From assembly GCF_018613855.1 (NCBI RefSeq), contig NZ_JAGGPK010000028.1:1-64000 (forward strand): a DNA stretch of 64,000 bases. Reading direction: 5' to 3'. The number at the start of each line of letters is the position of its first letter. Positions within the stretch are counted from its first letter, which is position 1. Source of the DNA: Arthrobacter sp. ISL-30 (GTDB lineage: Bacteria; Actinomycetota; Actinomycetes; Actinomycetales; Micrococcaceae). Below are positions 51,090-59,653 of this stretch, piece after piece. A model generated the notes under the pieces. The model ran no database searches, was not told the DNA's origin, and saw nothing but the letters and a program-made list of their open reading frames with translations. The position numbers and the translations under genes were made by a program.

Positions 51090-51575
51090 GTGTCACCCCT
51101 CTACAGCATTCCCCTCACAATGAACGACGGCACCGTCGCCGAGTTCGGCCGTTTCAAGGGCAAGGCGGTGATGGTGGTGAATGTGGCCTCCAAATGCGGG
51201 CACACCAAACAGTATGCCGGACTGGAAGAACTCTACGGACGCTTCCGGGAACAGGGTTTGGAGGTGCTGGGTGTACCGTGCAACCAGTTCGGCGGCCAGG
51301 AACCGGGCGGGGATGAGGAAATCGCAGAGTTCTGCCAGCGCAACTTCGGAGTCTCCTTTCCGCTGACCAGCAAGGCCAATGTCCGGGGCAAGGAGCAGCA
51401 TCCGCTCTACGCCGAACTAACCCGCACCGCTGACGGCTCCACCCCTGAGAAGGTGAAATGGAACTTCGAGAAGTTCCTCGTCAGCCGTTCCGGTGAGGTG
51501 CTGGCCCGCTTCCCTTCGGCCGTCAAGCCCGACGACGCCGGGCTCGTGGAAGCGGTCCGGAACGCCTTGAACTAG
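51090..51575 (+). CDS. Glutathione-peroxidase-family thiol peroxidase
   Basis: The 161-residue GPx-family protein has the peroxidatic Cys in NVASKCGHT near residue 36, CNQFGGQEPG (Gln of the tetrad) and KWNFEKFLV (Trp/Asn). In bacteria such Cys-type enzymes normally use thioredoxin, and actinobacteria lack glutathione, so peroxide reduction with thioredoxin or mycothiol-linked partners is likely (inference). The start is GTG 51090 with AAAGGAAG upstream. It converges with the GH127 gene. Confidence 0.94.
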   Translation: MSPLYSIPLTMNDGTVAEFGRFKGKAVMVVNVASKCGHTKQYAGLEELYGRFREQGLEVLGVPCNQFGGQEPGGDEEIAEFCQRNFGVSFPLTSKANVRGKEQHPLYAELTRTADGSTPEKVKWNFEKFLVSRSGEVLARFPSAVKPDDAGLVEAVRNALN

Positions 51576-51609
51576 CGACAGCCTGCAAGCCGCTTCGCTA
51601 CTGTTGCGG

Positions 51610-53961
51610 CTACGGTCGCTCAGTCCCGAGAAGTTCGACGGCGAGCAGGTCACCGCTGAGGGCGCCGGGTAGGGCGTGTACCGCGAAAACCAGCCGCCCG
51701 TCGTCGCCGGCGTTCCTGGCCTCCTCCGGAATGGCGAAGTCGGAAACGTCCTGGTCACCCTCCCGCCAGGAATTGACCGCCTCAAGAAGCACGACGCCGT
51801 TGAGCCGGAGCCCGTGTGCGCGGCCCTCCACCGCCCTGAACCGGACGCGAAGCAAGGACGCCTGCTTTCGGACGTCGCTGAGCGTGTAGGAGAACCAGCC
51901 CGTGGCGCTACGCCAATGGATACCGTCCTGGCCGCCGGCCCTTGTGGATTCGCCGTTGAAGCTGTGGTCGGCCTCCGGCTGCTGCTCACCGGCAACCACT
52001 GAATCGACTACCTCGCCCTGGGCCGCCGCCTCGCGGTCGAGGCGGCGGAGTTCCGCGGCTCGCGACTCGTGATCGCCGACCGGCCAATAGACCGTGTAGC
52101 GCTCATCATGAATGCCGAAGAATGGTTCCAGCTGGATTGTCCGGGGCCGCCCCTCGGCATCGACGGCGGCCAGGTCCGCGGTGAGGGAAGCCCGGCTGCT
52201 GAGGGATATCGAATCCAGCGGGTTGACCGCGGCCACAATCGGAGTCTCCGACAAGGGAAGCAGGGGGCCAGAAGCCACATGACCCATTCGCGTGTCGTTA
52301 GCTTCAAAGCCTTCCACGCCTGTTGCCCCGACCCGCGCGGCAAGGACGACCGGCCCGTACAGGAACGAGACCCATGGGGAGCTATCGGGCAAAAGCTCGG
52401 CCCGAAGTTCAGGGGACAGCCGAACCGTGATGGTGCTGGTTCCCTCCCAAACCCTGTGGACCGGCACGTAGCCGCCGTCGACCGTTCCGGCGTCGGTGGC
52501 GGCGCTGAAGGGTGCACCTGCGTCGGCAGGCGAGCCGTCGACGTCGACGCTCATTTCCGCTGCCCAGGCGGGACGGCGCAGCCTGACTGTAGCAGCCGTT
52601 GGCGACTCCGCGGTGACGTGGAGCGTGGCGACGTCCGAGCGGGGGAAATCCGTCTCCAGCCGGACAGTGAGCCCGCGTTCAGACCAATCCAGCTCCGAGG
52701 CGATGTACAGGTTCACCAGGAGGTCGTCGTCCCTGCGGCTGTAGATGAATTCTCCGTAGCGGGCGTGATTCTCAAGGCTCGAGCCGACACAGCACCACAT
52801 GGATTCATGGACTGTCGAATAGACGCGGTAGTGGGCCGGGCGCATGGAGGTGAAGTAGACAAATCCGCCGCGCTCCGGATGCTGCGAGGAAAGGATGTGG
52901 TTGTAGGTGGCCCGCTCATAGAAGTCGACGGCGGCCGGGTCGCCGCTGCGCTCAAACCGCATCCTGGCGAGTTTCAGCATGTTGTACGTGTTGCAGGTTT
53001 CGGGCCCCTGGGCATCCAGGATCATCGGTGCGAAGTCGCTGGCGGGATGGAAGTGTTCGCGCACGCTGTTGCCGCCGATTGAGACGCTACGGTGGCGTGT
53101 CACCGTGTTCCAGAAGAAGTCCGAGGCCTTACGAGATTCCGGATCTCCCGTTGACCGGGCCAGACGCTCGTACCCCACGACCTTGGGAATCTGCGTGTTG
53201 GCATGGAGTCCGTCCAGCCGGTCGCTTCCCGCGGCTAAGGGTTCGAGGATGCTGCGATGCGTGAAGCGGCGAGCTTCCTGGAGGTAGTGGCCCTTGCCCG
53301 TGATATCGGCCAGCATGGCGAAGGCATCGTTCATCCCTCCGAACTCGGTGTGCAGCATGTCTTCGAAGCTGTCATCGCTCAGGCTGGCCGAGACGCGAAG
53401 CCACCAGTCAGCCAGGCGCGTGACCATGGCCAGTGCTTTGTGCGAGTCCGCATGAATATACGCGTCGAGCAGCCCCGCGAAGGTTTTGTGCAAGTTGTAC
53501 AGGGGAACCCATCGCCCATTGAGGGTAAACAAATCGGCATCAACGGTTCCAGCGGCAAGCTCCAAACCGAGTTTCCGGCCTCCGGGAACGCCCCCGAGGT
53601 AGCCGTCACCGGCGGCGTCCTGACATTGTTCGAGGATCCCAAGCACGTGCTCCAGCCGCGCGAGCAGGCGGCTGTCTCCGGTTGCGGCATGAAGCTGCGC
53701 ACAGGCAGACAGATAATGTCCGGCGATATGTCCGTCCAGACCGTCAGATTCCCAGCCGCCATAAGCTGCAGTCGCCGTCGTCAATCCCGCTTCTCGCCGG
53801 AACGGTGCGCACAGCCGGTCAGGGTCAAGGGTCAGGACGTAGCGAATGGCTGTGTCCTGCGCCTTCTTGAAGTCACCGTCCAGCAGCCGGGTCCTGGAGA
53901 GGGGAAAGGACGACGGCGCCTCGCTCACTGGAGTTGTGGCGGACGTGGAGGGAAGGGTCAT
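51610..53961 (-). CDS. GH127-family beta-L-arabinofuranosidase-like enzyme
   Basis: The 783-residue intracellular protein has an (alpha/alpha)6 catalytic domain (about 20-420), including GYLGGVPGG and GPETCNTYNMLKLARM, which holds the Glu-Cys pair. MWCCVGSSLENHARYGEFIYS follows with the Cys-Cys pair; these are the zinc and catalytic residues of GH127. C-terminal beta-sandwich domains follow. It should release L-arabinofuranose from oligosaccharides of hydroxyproline-rich plant glycoproteins or arabinan. It has no signal peptide. A LacI-type operator lies 39 bases upstream of the start. Confidence 0.9.
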   Translation of the reverse strand: MTLPSTSATTPVSEAPSSFPLSRTRLLDGDFKKAQDTAIRYVLTLDPDRLCAPFRREAGLTTATAAYGGWESDGLDGHIAGHYLSACAQLHAATGDSRLLARLEHVLGILEQCQDAAGDGYLGGVPGGRKLGLELAAGTVDADLFTLNGRWVPLYNLHKTFAGLLDAYIHADSHKALAMVTRLADWWLRVSASLSDDSFEDMLHTEFGGMNDAFAMLADITGKGHYLQEARRFTHRSILEPLAAGSDRLDGLHANTQIPKVVGYERLARSTGDPESRKASDFFWNTVTRHRSVSIGGNSVREHFHPASDFAPMILDAQGPETCNTYNMLKLARMRFERSGDPAAVDFYERATYNHILSSQHPERGGFVYFTSMRPAHYRVYSTVHESMWCCVGSSLENHARYGEFIYSRRDDDLLVNLYIASELDWSERGLTVRLETDFPRSDVATLHVTAESPTAATVRLRRPAWAAEMSVDVDGSPADAGAPFSAATDAGTVDGGYVPVHRVWEGTSTITVRLSPELRAELLPDSSPWVSFLYGPVVLAARVGATGVEGFEANDTRMGHVASGPLLPLSETPIVAAVNPLDSISLSSRASLTADLAAVDAEGRPRTIQLEPFFGIHDERYTVYWPVGDHESRAAELRRLDREAAAQGEVVDSVVAGEQQPEADHSFNGESTRAGGQDGIHWRSATGWFSYTLSDVRKQASLLRVRFRAVEGRAHGLRLNGVVLLEAVNSWREGDQDVSDFAIPEEARNAGDDGRLVFAVHALPGALSGDLLAVELLGTERP

Positions 53962-53999
53962 TGGTGGCTGGCTCTCGTAAAGCGCTGGGTGCGGATTAT

Positions 54000-54011
54000 G
54001 TTAGCGCTAAC
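54000..54011 (-). promoter_or_regulatory. LacI-family operator upstream of GH127 gene
   Basis: GTTAGCGCTAAC is a perfect 12-bp palindrome of the LacI/GalR type with a central CG. A CATAAT -10-like box (minus strand, 53995-54000) abuts it. It should make the GH127 gene sugar-inducible. Confidence 0.78.
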
Positions 54012-54185
54012 GGTAGTCCGTATGAAGTAAGAAGGGGAGCCCCGTTCCGTAACCTGCGCGTTATTTTCGAACAATTTTCCAACAATGCGCCCTTTGTTAA
54101 CCCTCAAGGGGCAGTTCGTCTGGTTGGATAAGAGTACTGGGATAAACAGGAGAAGAAGAGTCTCCTACCAACCAAGAAGGCAGCG

Positions 54186-55127
54186 ATGGAGCTCATTGAG
54201 GCTGAACACCCCCAGCCACGACACACACTCCTGCACATCAGCGATCCCCACATCAAGGGCAGCTCCGACCCCCTCTACGGAGCGGTAGACAGCGAAGCCC
54301 GCCTCAGACAACTTTTTGACGAGGTCCACACATCCAGGGTCAGGCCCTCAGCGGTCGTCTTCACGGGTGACCTGGCTGACCACGGGGAGCCGGAGGCGTA
54401 CGCAAAGCTCCGCGAGATCGCTGAACCCGCCTGCGAAGCCATCGGCGCAGAAGTCATTTGGACTATGGGCAATCATGATGACCGCGCCAATTTCCGGGCT
54501 GGATTGTTTGACGAAGAGGGTAGTGACCGTCCGGTCGACCGAAGCTACTATCTCGACGGCCTCCGCGTCATTACCTTGGACACCACAGTTCCGGGTCACC
54601 ACCACGGCGAAGTGAGCCAATCCCAGCTCGACTGGCTCAGTAGTGAACTGGCCACCCCGGCTCCGGACGGAACCATCCTGGCCCTCCACCATCCGCCCGT
54701 ACCCAGTGTCCAGGACCTCGCTGTCCTCGTGGAGCTGCGTGGCCAGGCGGCACTGGCTGAGGTTGTTGGCGGTACGGATATCCGCAGTATCCTCGGCGGA
54801 CATCTTCACTACTCGACATCGGCGAGCTTCGCTGGAATTCCCGTCTCAGTGGCCTCGGCCAGCTGTTATACGCAGGACTTGAGCATTCCGGCGGGGGCAA
54901 CTCGCGGTCGCGACGCCGCCCAGGCGTTCAACCTGGTGCACGTGTACGAGCACACAATTGTGCACTCCGTGGTGCCGCTGGGAGGCGGCGAAACGGTCGG
55001 CCGGTACGTCAGCCCCGAAGAGACCGCCCTGCGCCTGGCCGCGGCCGGAATCCGGATTCCCAAAGAGTCCAACTACGAAGGCTCCCGGGAGGCGGCAGCC
55101 AAGCAGCCGGAACTCGTGGACAGTTAG
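54186..55127 (+). CDS. Calcineurin-like metallophosphodiesterase (CpdA/Icc type)
   Basis: The 313-residue dimetal phosphoesterase has all five motifs in order: HISDPHIKG (residue about 14), [28 protein letters not shown] and [11 protein letters not shown]. It resembles cyclic-nucleotide phosphodiesterases of the CpdA/Rv0805 group, so hydrolysis of cAMP or a similar phosphodiester is plausible. AAGAAGGCAGCG precedes the ATG. It converges with the Stealth gene, 12 bases apart. Confidence 0.9.
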   Translation: MELIEAEHPQPRHTLLHISDPHIKGSSDPLYGAVDSEARLRQLFDEVHTSRVRPSAVVFTGDLADHGEPEAYAKLREIAEPACEAIGAEVIWTMGNHDDRANFRAGLFDEEGSDRPVDRSYYLDGLRVITLDTTVPGHHHGEVSQSQLDWLSSELATPAPDGTILALHHPPVPSVQDLAVLVELRGQAALAEVVGGTDIRSILGGHLHYSTSASFAGIPVSVASASCYTQDLSIPAGATRGRDAAQAFNLVHVYEHTIVHSVVPLGGGETVGRYVSPEETALRLAAAGIRIPKESNYEGSREAAAKQPELVDS

Positions 55128-55139
55128 GCGCGCTCCGCC

Positions 55140-56651
55140 CTACTTTTCCCACGGCGCCTTGATTGGGAAGTACTTCTCCAGGAAGTCCGTCACGAGCTCT
55201 GCGCGTTCCGCAGCAGCGACCTCCGGGAAACTTCCATCATTGAGGCAGAAGAAGTCCACGTTTCGCTTGGCCAGGAGCGTGGGCAGGTAGTGCAGGCCGG
55301 ACCACAGGGTGGTGTCGACGTAGCGCACCTTGGCGTCGGTCTGGGTTGCTGCGCGGCCTGTCAGGAGCGCGTAGTAGTGGTATAGCGAATTGGTCACGGA
55401 AATGTTGTCCGCGGCCCGGAAGCGGCTCGCAGCCGTGCGTGCAAACTCCTCGGGGAACTCTTTCTCCATTTCTGCGACGAGGCTGCGTCGCATGGGCGCC
55501 GCAGTGTGCTCGAGGTGCCTGGTGGTGATCCTGCCGAAACGGTCCCAGAGGAGTTTCCGGTTGACCCGTGCAGCATTCTCGAAGCCGCTGCGCTCGGCGT
55601 CGTTCTCGCCCAGGCCGATCCGCGTGTTCGCCTCAATGAAGCGGGTGATGCCGCCGGGAGTGAAGAACATGTCCGGGCCCACAGGGCGGCCAAAGAACAT
55701 GTCGTCGTTGGAATACAGGAAGTGCTCAGACAATCCCTCGATGTGGTGCAGCTGGCATTCGACCGCCTGCGAATTGTGCGTGGGGAGCACCGAGGGGTCG
55801 GCGAAGAACTCCTCGCTTCGCACGATCGTCACCGAGGGGTGGTCGGCGAGCCAGGACGGGGCGGGGGAGTCCGTCGCTATGAAGATTCGCCGGATCCAGG
55901 GCGCGAACATGTAGACGGAGCGCAGCGCGTACTTGAGCTCGTCGATCTGGCGGAAGCGGGCCTCGTGATCATCACCGTCGCCCAGCACGGCGCCCACCAT
56001 CCGTGCACGCCGGGCCGCGATGTACTCCGGATCGTTGCCGTCCACCCAGGAGAAGACGATATCGATTTCGAAGCGGATATCGCTGGCATGATCGGCGAAC
56101 ATGTTCTCGATCGTCGGCCAAACATGCCCATGGCGTTCCACCTTGCCCCGGACGGCGTCCTGGGCCAGCATCGTGCGCCGCGTCAGCGAGTTCTCCACCG
56201 GAAGCACCAACTGGTCGCCTTCGAAGCTCCATAGTTCCAGCTGGACGCCCAAGGAGGCTCCGTAAGCGAGGCCGCCCGCAGGTTCCAAGCGAGGACGATA
56301 AAGACGGAATATCCGCGCCTTGCGGTTCCCGGACAACTCCCCATCAGCCACCAGCACCGACTTCTTCTTGCGGGCGTCCACGCTCATGGCATAGAACGGC
56401 TCATCCTGGCACGCTTCGACCAGTGCTTCGCGAAGTTCCTTGCGTTTGTTCCAATCGACGGCGATCACGGGCCGGTGGTCGTTGCCACGAACGAGGATGA
56501 AGTCGATCTCGGCGTCCGTCAGTACGGAGCGGATGAACAGGAGATCCTCCACCATGGCCTGCTGCGGAGTCGTGTTCCTGTTGAGCAGGGAATACCGCCC
56601 GCGGTGACGGACGACGTCGTCGCGGTGCTTTAGGCGCGCGACAACGGGCAA
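55140..56651 (-). CDS. Stealth-family sugar-phosphotransferase
   Basis: The 503-residue protein has Stealth conserved regions. CR1 is IDIVFSWVDGNDPEYIAARRARM near residue 195, CR2 is FADPSVLPTHNSQAVECQLHHIEGLSEHFLYSNDDMFFGRPV, CR3 is FTPGGITRFIEAN and CR4 is near VDFFCLNDGSFPEVA. Family members transfer hexose-1-phosphate units to build surface or capsular polysaccharide. The N-terminal 190 residues are an extra domain. The start is unclear: TTG 56651 is weak, and the frame stays open upstream to an ATT at 56732 with GGAG properly spaced. I report the shorter form. Confidence 0.87.
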   Translation of the reverse strand: MPVVARLKHRDDVVRHRGRYSLLNRNTTPQQAMVEDLLFIRSVLTDAEIDFILVRGNDHRPVIAVDWNKRKELREALVEACQDEPFYAMSVDARKKKSVLVADGELSGNRKARIFRLYRPRLEPAGGLAYGASLGVQLELWSFEGDQLVLPVENSLTRRTMLAQDAVRGKVERHGHVWPTIENMFADHASDIRFEIDIVFSWVDGNDPEYIAARRARMVGAVLGDGDDHEARFRQIDELKYALRSVYMFAPWIRRIFIATDSPAPSWLADHPSVTIVRSEEFFADPSVLPTHNSQAVECQLHHIEGLSEHFLYSNDDMFFGRPVGPDMFFTPGGITRFIEANTRIGLGENDAERSGFENAARVNRKLLWDRFGRITTRHLEHTAAPMRRSLVAEMEKEFPEEFARTAASRFRAADNISVTNSLYHYYALLTGRAATQTDAKVRYVDTTLWSGLHYLPTLLAKRNVDFFCLNDGSFPEVAAAERAELVTDFLEKYFPIKAPWEK

Positions 56652-56836
56652 CGACGCCTCGGCGATGGCGCCGTCGTCGTCAGAAGCAGGGCCTCCGTGG
56701 TAGATCGTGGGCTGTACAGGTGCTTGCGTAATGGCAGTTCTCCGAACTGTGCTGATGTATGTAGAACTGAGTGTATGCAGAACAAAGGCGGTGCTGCCGT
56801 AGCCGGTGCGGCGGGCTGCGCAGGATTGCCTGGCGG

Positions 56837-57748
56837 TCAGCCGACCAATGCCTCCCGCCAGCTGCGTAGAAAGGCCTCTCCCGCATCATCATGGATGATG
56901 TCGGCACCGAGCCCCAGGTCGGCGGCAGTAAGGATATCGTACGGCTTGACGGGCACGCCGTCTGCCGGGCGGACATCCACATGCTTCACGCTATGGTCGT
57001 TGTAGTGGAGCCAGTCGGCCATTGCGTAGTCCGTGCGGGAGTCGCCCACGGTGACCCAGGCTGCCGGCGTGACGCCCTGCGCAGCCAGCAACTCTACAGC
57101 GCGACTTGCGCCGAGATCCTTGCCGAGCCGCACCGATTCAATGTCCGTGGAGATGATGGTGGGGTCCAGGCGGTAGTCTCCCGGGTCGTCGGAAGCGGGG
57201 TCATGGTGGTCCAGGATCGCCGCGGACAATCCGTGCCGGTCCATGAGGTCAAGGGCATCGGAATCGAAGAGCTTTTGCTCGGCCAGATAGTCTTCATTAG
57301 TGACGTCGAGGTGCTGTTCCACCGAGACCATCGCCCTCTTGGTTTCGTCAAAGAACATGTGGGCCGAATAGTCCTCCGCGACCATGCGCCGAACGTCGTC
57401 GCCGTACGCCTTCGGCACCGCGAGTTCATGGTCCATATGGATCGGGCCCGGGCCGGCGGCCGTGTAGCTGAACCACACCGCACCCTTCTCGCAAATCGCG
57501 TGGATGACGGTTCCTTCCGGGATCCCCGCGGCGATCATCGGCTCCATGACCTGTTCCCTGATGAAGGCGTCGGAGCGGCCGGTGTTGAAGATCACCGGAA
57601 TGCCTGCCGTAGCCAAAGCGACAAGGTCAGAAATGATCTCCGGTTTCACCCTGCGACTGACGGGGCTCGCGACGGGACCGTCGACGTCGAGGAGCAGGGC
57701 CAGGGCGGGAGCCGCAACCTTGGCGGCGGTGAAGGTCGGAGCTGTCAT
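56837..57748 (-). CDS. HAD-superfamily hydrolase (Cof/MPGP-like)
   Basis: The 303-residue HAD phosphatase has motif I LLLDVDGPVAS near residue 20, motif II IFNTGRSDAF, a C2-type cap with GTVIHAICEKGAVWFSY, and motif IV TVGDSRTDYAMADWL. The substrate could be a sugar or mannosyl-3-phosphoglycerate-like phosphate; sequence does not decide. The gap of 185 bases to the Stealth gene on the same strand leaves co-transcription possible. It is divergent from the gene at 57908. Confidence 0.82.
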   Translation of the reverse strand: MTAPTFTAAKVAAPALALLLDVDGPVASPVSRRVKPEIISDLVALATAGIPVIFNTGRSDAFIREQVMEPMIAAGIPEGTVIHAICEKGAVWFSYTAAGPGPIHMDHELAVPKAYGDDVRRMVAEDYSAHMFFDETKRAMVSVEQHLDVTNEDYLAEQKLFDSDALDLMDRHGLSAAILDHHDPASDDPGDYRLDPTIISTDIESVRLGKDLGASRAVELLAAQGVTPAAWVTVGDSRTDYAMADWLHYNDHSVKHVDVRPADGVPVKPYDILTAADLGLGADIIHDDAGEAFLRSWREALVG

Positions 57749-57907
57749 GGCACCATTCTGTCAGCCCGGCAGCCCTGCGGTGGAGATATGACTTGTCCGC
57801 TGCTGGTCTGCTGCCCTGGGCGGGCGGATGATTACCGTTTGGCCACAACCTTGGTGTGCAGCCGGTCACAAGTTTCATTGCCGTGGCAACTTATCTAGGC
57901 TGGCAGG

Positions 57908-58207
57908 GTGATCTTCAAAGCCGTGGGCGAGGGACGCCCGTACCCTGACCATGGATTCAGCACGCCCCGGGACTGGGCCTCACTGCCTCCGCGGCCCGTG
58001 CGGCTCGATGAACTGGTGACCACCAAAAGGACCCTTGACCTGGAGGCACTCCTGGCTGAGGATTCAACGTTTTTTGGTGATCTTTTTCCCCACGTCGTCC
58101 AGTACCAGGGCGTCATGTACCTGGAGGACGGACTACACCGTGCTGTGCGCACGGCCCTCCACCAGCGCACAGCCATTCACGCCCGGGTACTGGTGATAGA
58201 TGGCTAG
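57908..58207 (+). CDS. Conserved actinobacterial small protein (often labelled VapB-like antitoxin)
   Basis: The 99-residue protein has LVTTKRTLDLEALLAEDSTFFGDLFPHVVQYQGVMYLEDGLHRAVRTALHQRTAIHARVLVID, a block that recalls ParB-nuclease-like modules. Homologues are widely annotated as VapB-type antitoxins, yet no PIN-domain toxin is adjacent, so that label is doubtful. GTG 57908 has GGCAGG upstream. It overlaps the LytR_C gene by 8 bases, and the conserved pairing suggests an envelope-related role. Confidence 0.72.
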   Translation: MIFKAVGEGRPYPDHGFSTPRDWASLPPRPVRLDELVTTKRTLDLEALLAEDSTFFGDLFPHVVQYQGVMYLEDGLHRAVRTALHQRTAIHARVLVIDG

Positions 58208-58871
58208 GAAACGCCCCAAGGACCCCAGCAGGCTACATGGGCACCGCGTCGTCACCGGGCCCGAGCTTCGGGCCACCCTCGTTGAGCCCGGGCCGCAACG
58301 CCCGGGGCAGTTCGGTCGCAGGCTTGCGCATGGAATCGTGTTGGTCCTGCTGTTGGGCGTCCTCGCGGCGGGGATCGTCGGGGCCGTGGCCATCCTCAAC
58401 GGGCAGATCAAGGTTCCGTCTGCCGTCTCTCCCCGGGAGCCGACGTCGTTATGCCCCACCGCGACGTTTGACTACCTCCCCAATGACCAGGTGAAAGTCA
58501 ACGTCTTCAACGGAACCAGCAGGCCCGGACTCGCCAAGACGGTCGCTGACCAGTTCCAGGCGCGCGGCCACCAGATTGGCGAGGTGGGAAACAAGGGAAC
58601 CGGCTACACCGGCGTCGCAGTGGTAGTTTCAGGCGCTGCCGGCCAGGCTGCAGCATTCAACGTCCAGCGCAACCTGGCTGGAACCGATTACTTCCAGGAT
58701 GTGCGGGAGGATTCCTCGGTTGACGTCATCATTACCGACGAATTCAGTGGCCTCGTGGCCCCGGAACTGGTGGACCAAACGCCCGGAAAGCTGAGCTGCC
58801 CGCGCGAGGACAAGCGTATCGCCGACAATGCCAGATGGCCGGTCATTCCCACGGCGGGCCGCACACCTTAG
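58200..58871 (+). CDS. LytR C-terminal domain membrane protein
   Basis: The 223-residue single-span protein has a basic cytoplasmic N-terminus (MARKRPKDPSRLHGHR) and a membrane helix at about 46-68 (GIVLVLLLGVLAAGIVGAVAIL). An extracytoplasmic LytR_C domain starts VKVNVFNGTSRPGLAKTVADQFQARGHQIGEVGNKG and continues to FQDVREDSSVDVIITDEF. LytR_C domains accompany cell-wall glycopolymer ligases, but the ligase domain is absent here. Its start overlaps the preceding gene by 8 bases. The 3' end abuts a 16-bp triplicate repeat. Confidence 0.85.
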   Translation: MARKRPKDPSRLHGHRVVTGPELRATLVEPGPQRPGQFGRRLAHGIVLVLLLGVLAAGIVGAVAILNGQIKVPSAVSPREPTSLCPTATFDYLPNDQVKVNVFNGTSRPGLAKTVADQFQARGHQIGEVGNKGTGYTGVAVVVSGAAGQAAAFNVQRNLAGTDYFQDVREDSSVDVIITDEFSGLVAPELVDQTPGKLSCPREDKRIADNARWPVIPTAGRTP

Positions 58872-58872
58872 C

Positions 58873-58920
58873 GTCTAGTAGCCCCTGCATGTAGTAGCCG
58901 CTGCACCTAGTAGTCCCTGC
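58873..58920 (-). repeat. Three 16-bp tandem repeats carrying stop codons
   Basis: GTCTAGTAGCCCCTGC (58873-58888), ATGTAGTAGCCGCTGC (58889-58904) and ACCTAGTAGTCCCTGC (58905-58920) follow each other directly. The third contains the stop of the TetR gene on the minus strand, and the first begins two bases after the LytR_C stop. Confidence 0.88.
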
Positions 58921-59617
58921 GCTGCGGCCTTCCGTCGTGGTCAAACGTTGCTCCAGCTCCCAGCTGGATGAAACGAACCGTTCGGTTGATGTGGTCATCG
59001 AGGGCTGTCGCCTGGCTCCCGGCCTCGGGGCCGCCGCCGTCCCCACCGGTTTTGTCCTTGGTTCCGTCCGTACTGTGTCCGTCGCTTGCAGCGGAGGGCC
59101 CACGCGCGGCACTGGAGGACAACGTGCCATGAATCAGCTGGGCAAGCTGGGTGATGTCGGTGGGCGGCAGGTAGCCCTGGTTGATGCCTTCGCGCAGGAT
59201 GTCCTGAAGCAACACATTGAGTTCGCCCACGTGGTCGGCGAGCTTGGCGAAGGATCCAGGGGACATGACGGCGGCCATTGCAGGCCCGGGCGGCAGGTGG
59301 CGCCTGCTGAGGTCTTCGACCTGCGCGCGCACGTAGAGGGCCAGGCGGTCAACGGGATTAGCCAGCGCATTGAGGGAATCCCTCAGGTCCACGATGAAAC
59401 GCTCGGTCTCGTCCAGGGCGTAAGCGATCAGGAGCTGTTCCAGGTCCGCGTAGTAGTTGTACACCGCTGTGCGGCCTACGCCGGCATGGCGGGCAACGTC
59501 GGTCATTGTGAGGCCCGGCAGTCCGTGGGTGAAGAGGAGTCCGCCAAAGGCGGTCAGGATGCGGCGTTGCGTTTCTGCGCGTTGGGCCGCATTGCTGACT
59601 GCTGTAATCCTTGGCAT
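58907..59617 (-). CDS. TetR/AcrR-family transcriptional regulator
   Basis: The 236-residue regulator has an N-terminal helix-turn-helix RILTAFGGLLFTHGLPGLTMTDVARHAGVGRTAVYNYYADLEQLLIAYA at about residues 18-65 and a ligand-binding helical domain. The low-complexity C-terminal stretch (AARGPSAASDGHSTDGTKDKTGGDGGGPEAGSQ) is unusual for the family and may be a linker to a last helix. The target is unknown; the DsbA-like gene lies 36 bases upstream on the same strand. The final codons and stop are within a tandem repeat. Confidence 0.87.
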   Translation of the reverse strand: MPRITAVSNAAQRAETQRRILTAFGGLLFTHGLPGLTMTDVARHAGVGRTAVYNYYADLEQLLIAYALDETERFIVDLRDSLNALANPVDRLALYVRAQVEDLSRRHLPPGPAMAAVMSPGSFAKLADHVGELNVLLQDILREGINQGYLPPTDITQLAQLIHGTLSSSAARGPSAASDGHSTDGTKDKTGGDGGGPEAGSQATALDDHINRTVRFIQLGAGATFDHDGRPQRRDY

Positions 59618-59653
59618 ACAGACACTTTACAGTTATCTGTCAGCAAAGAGCCG

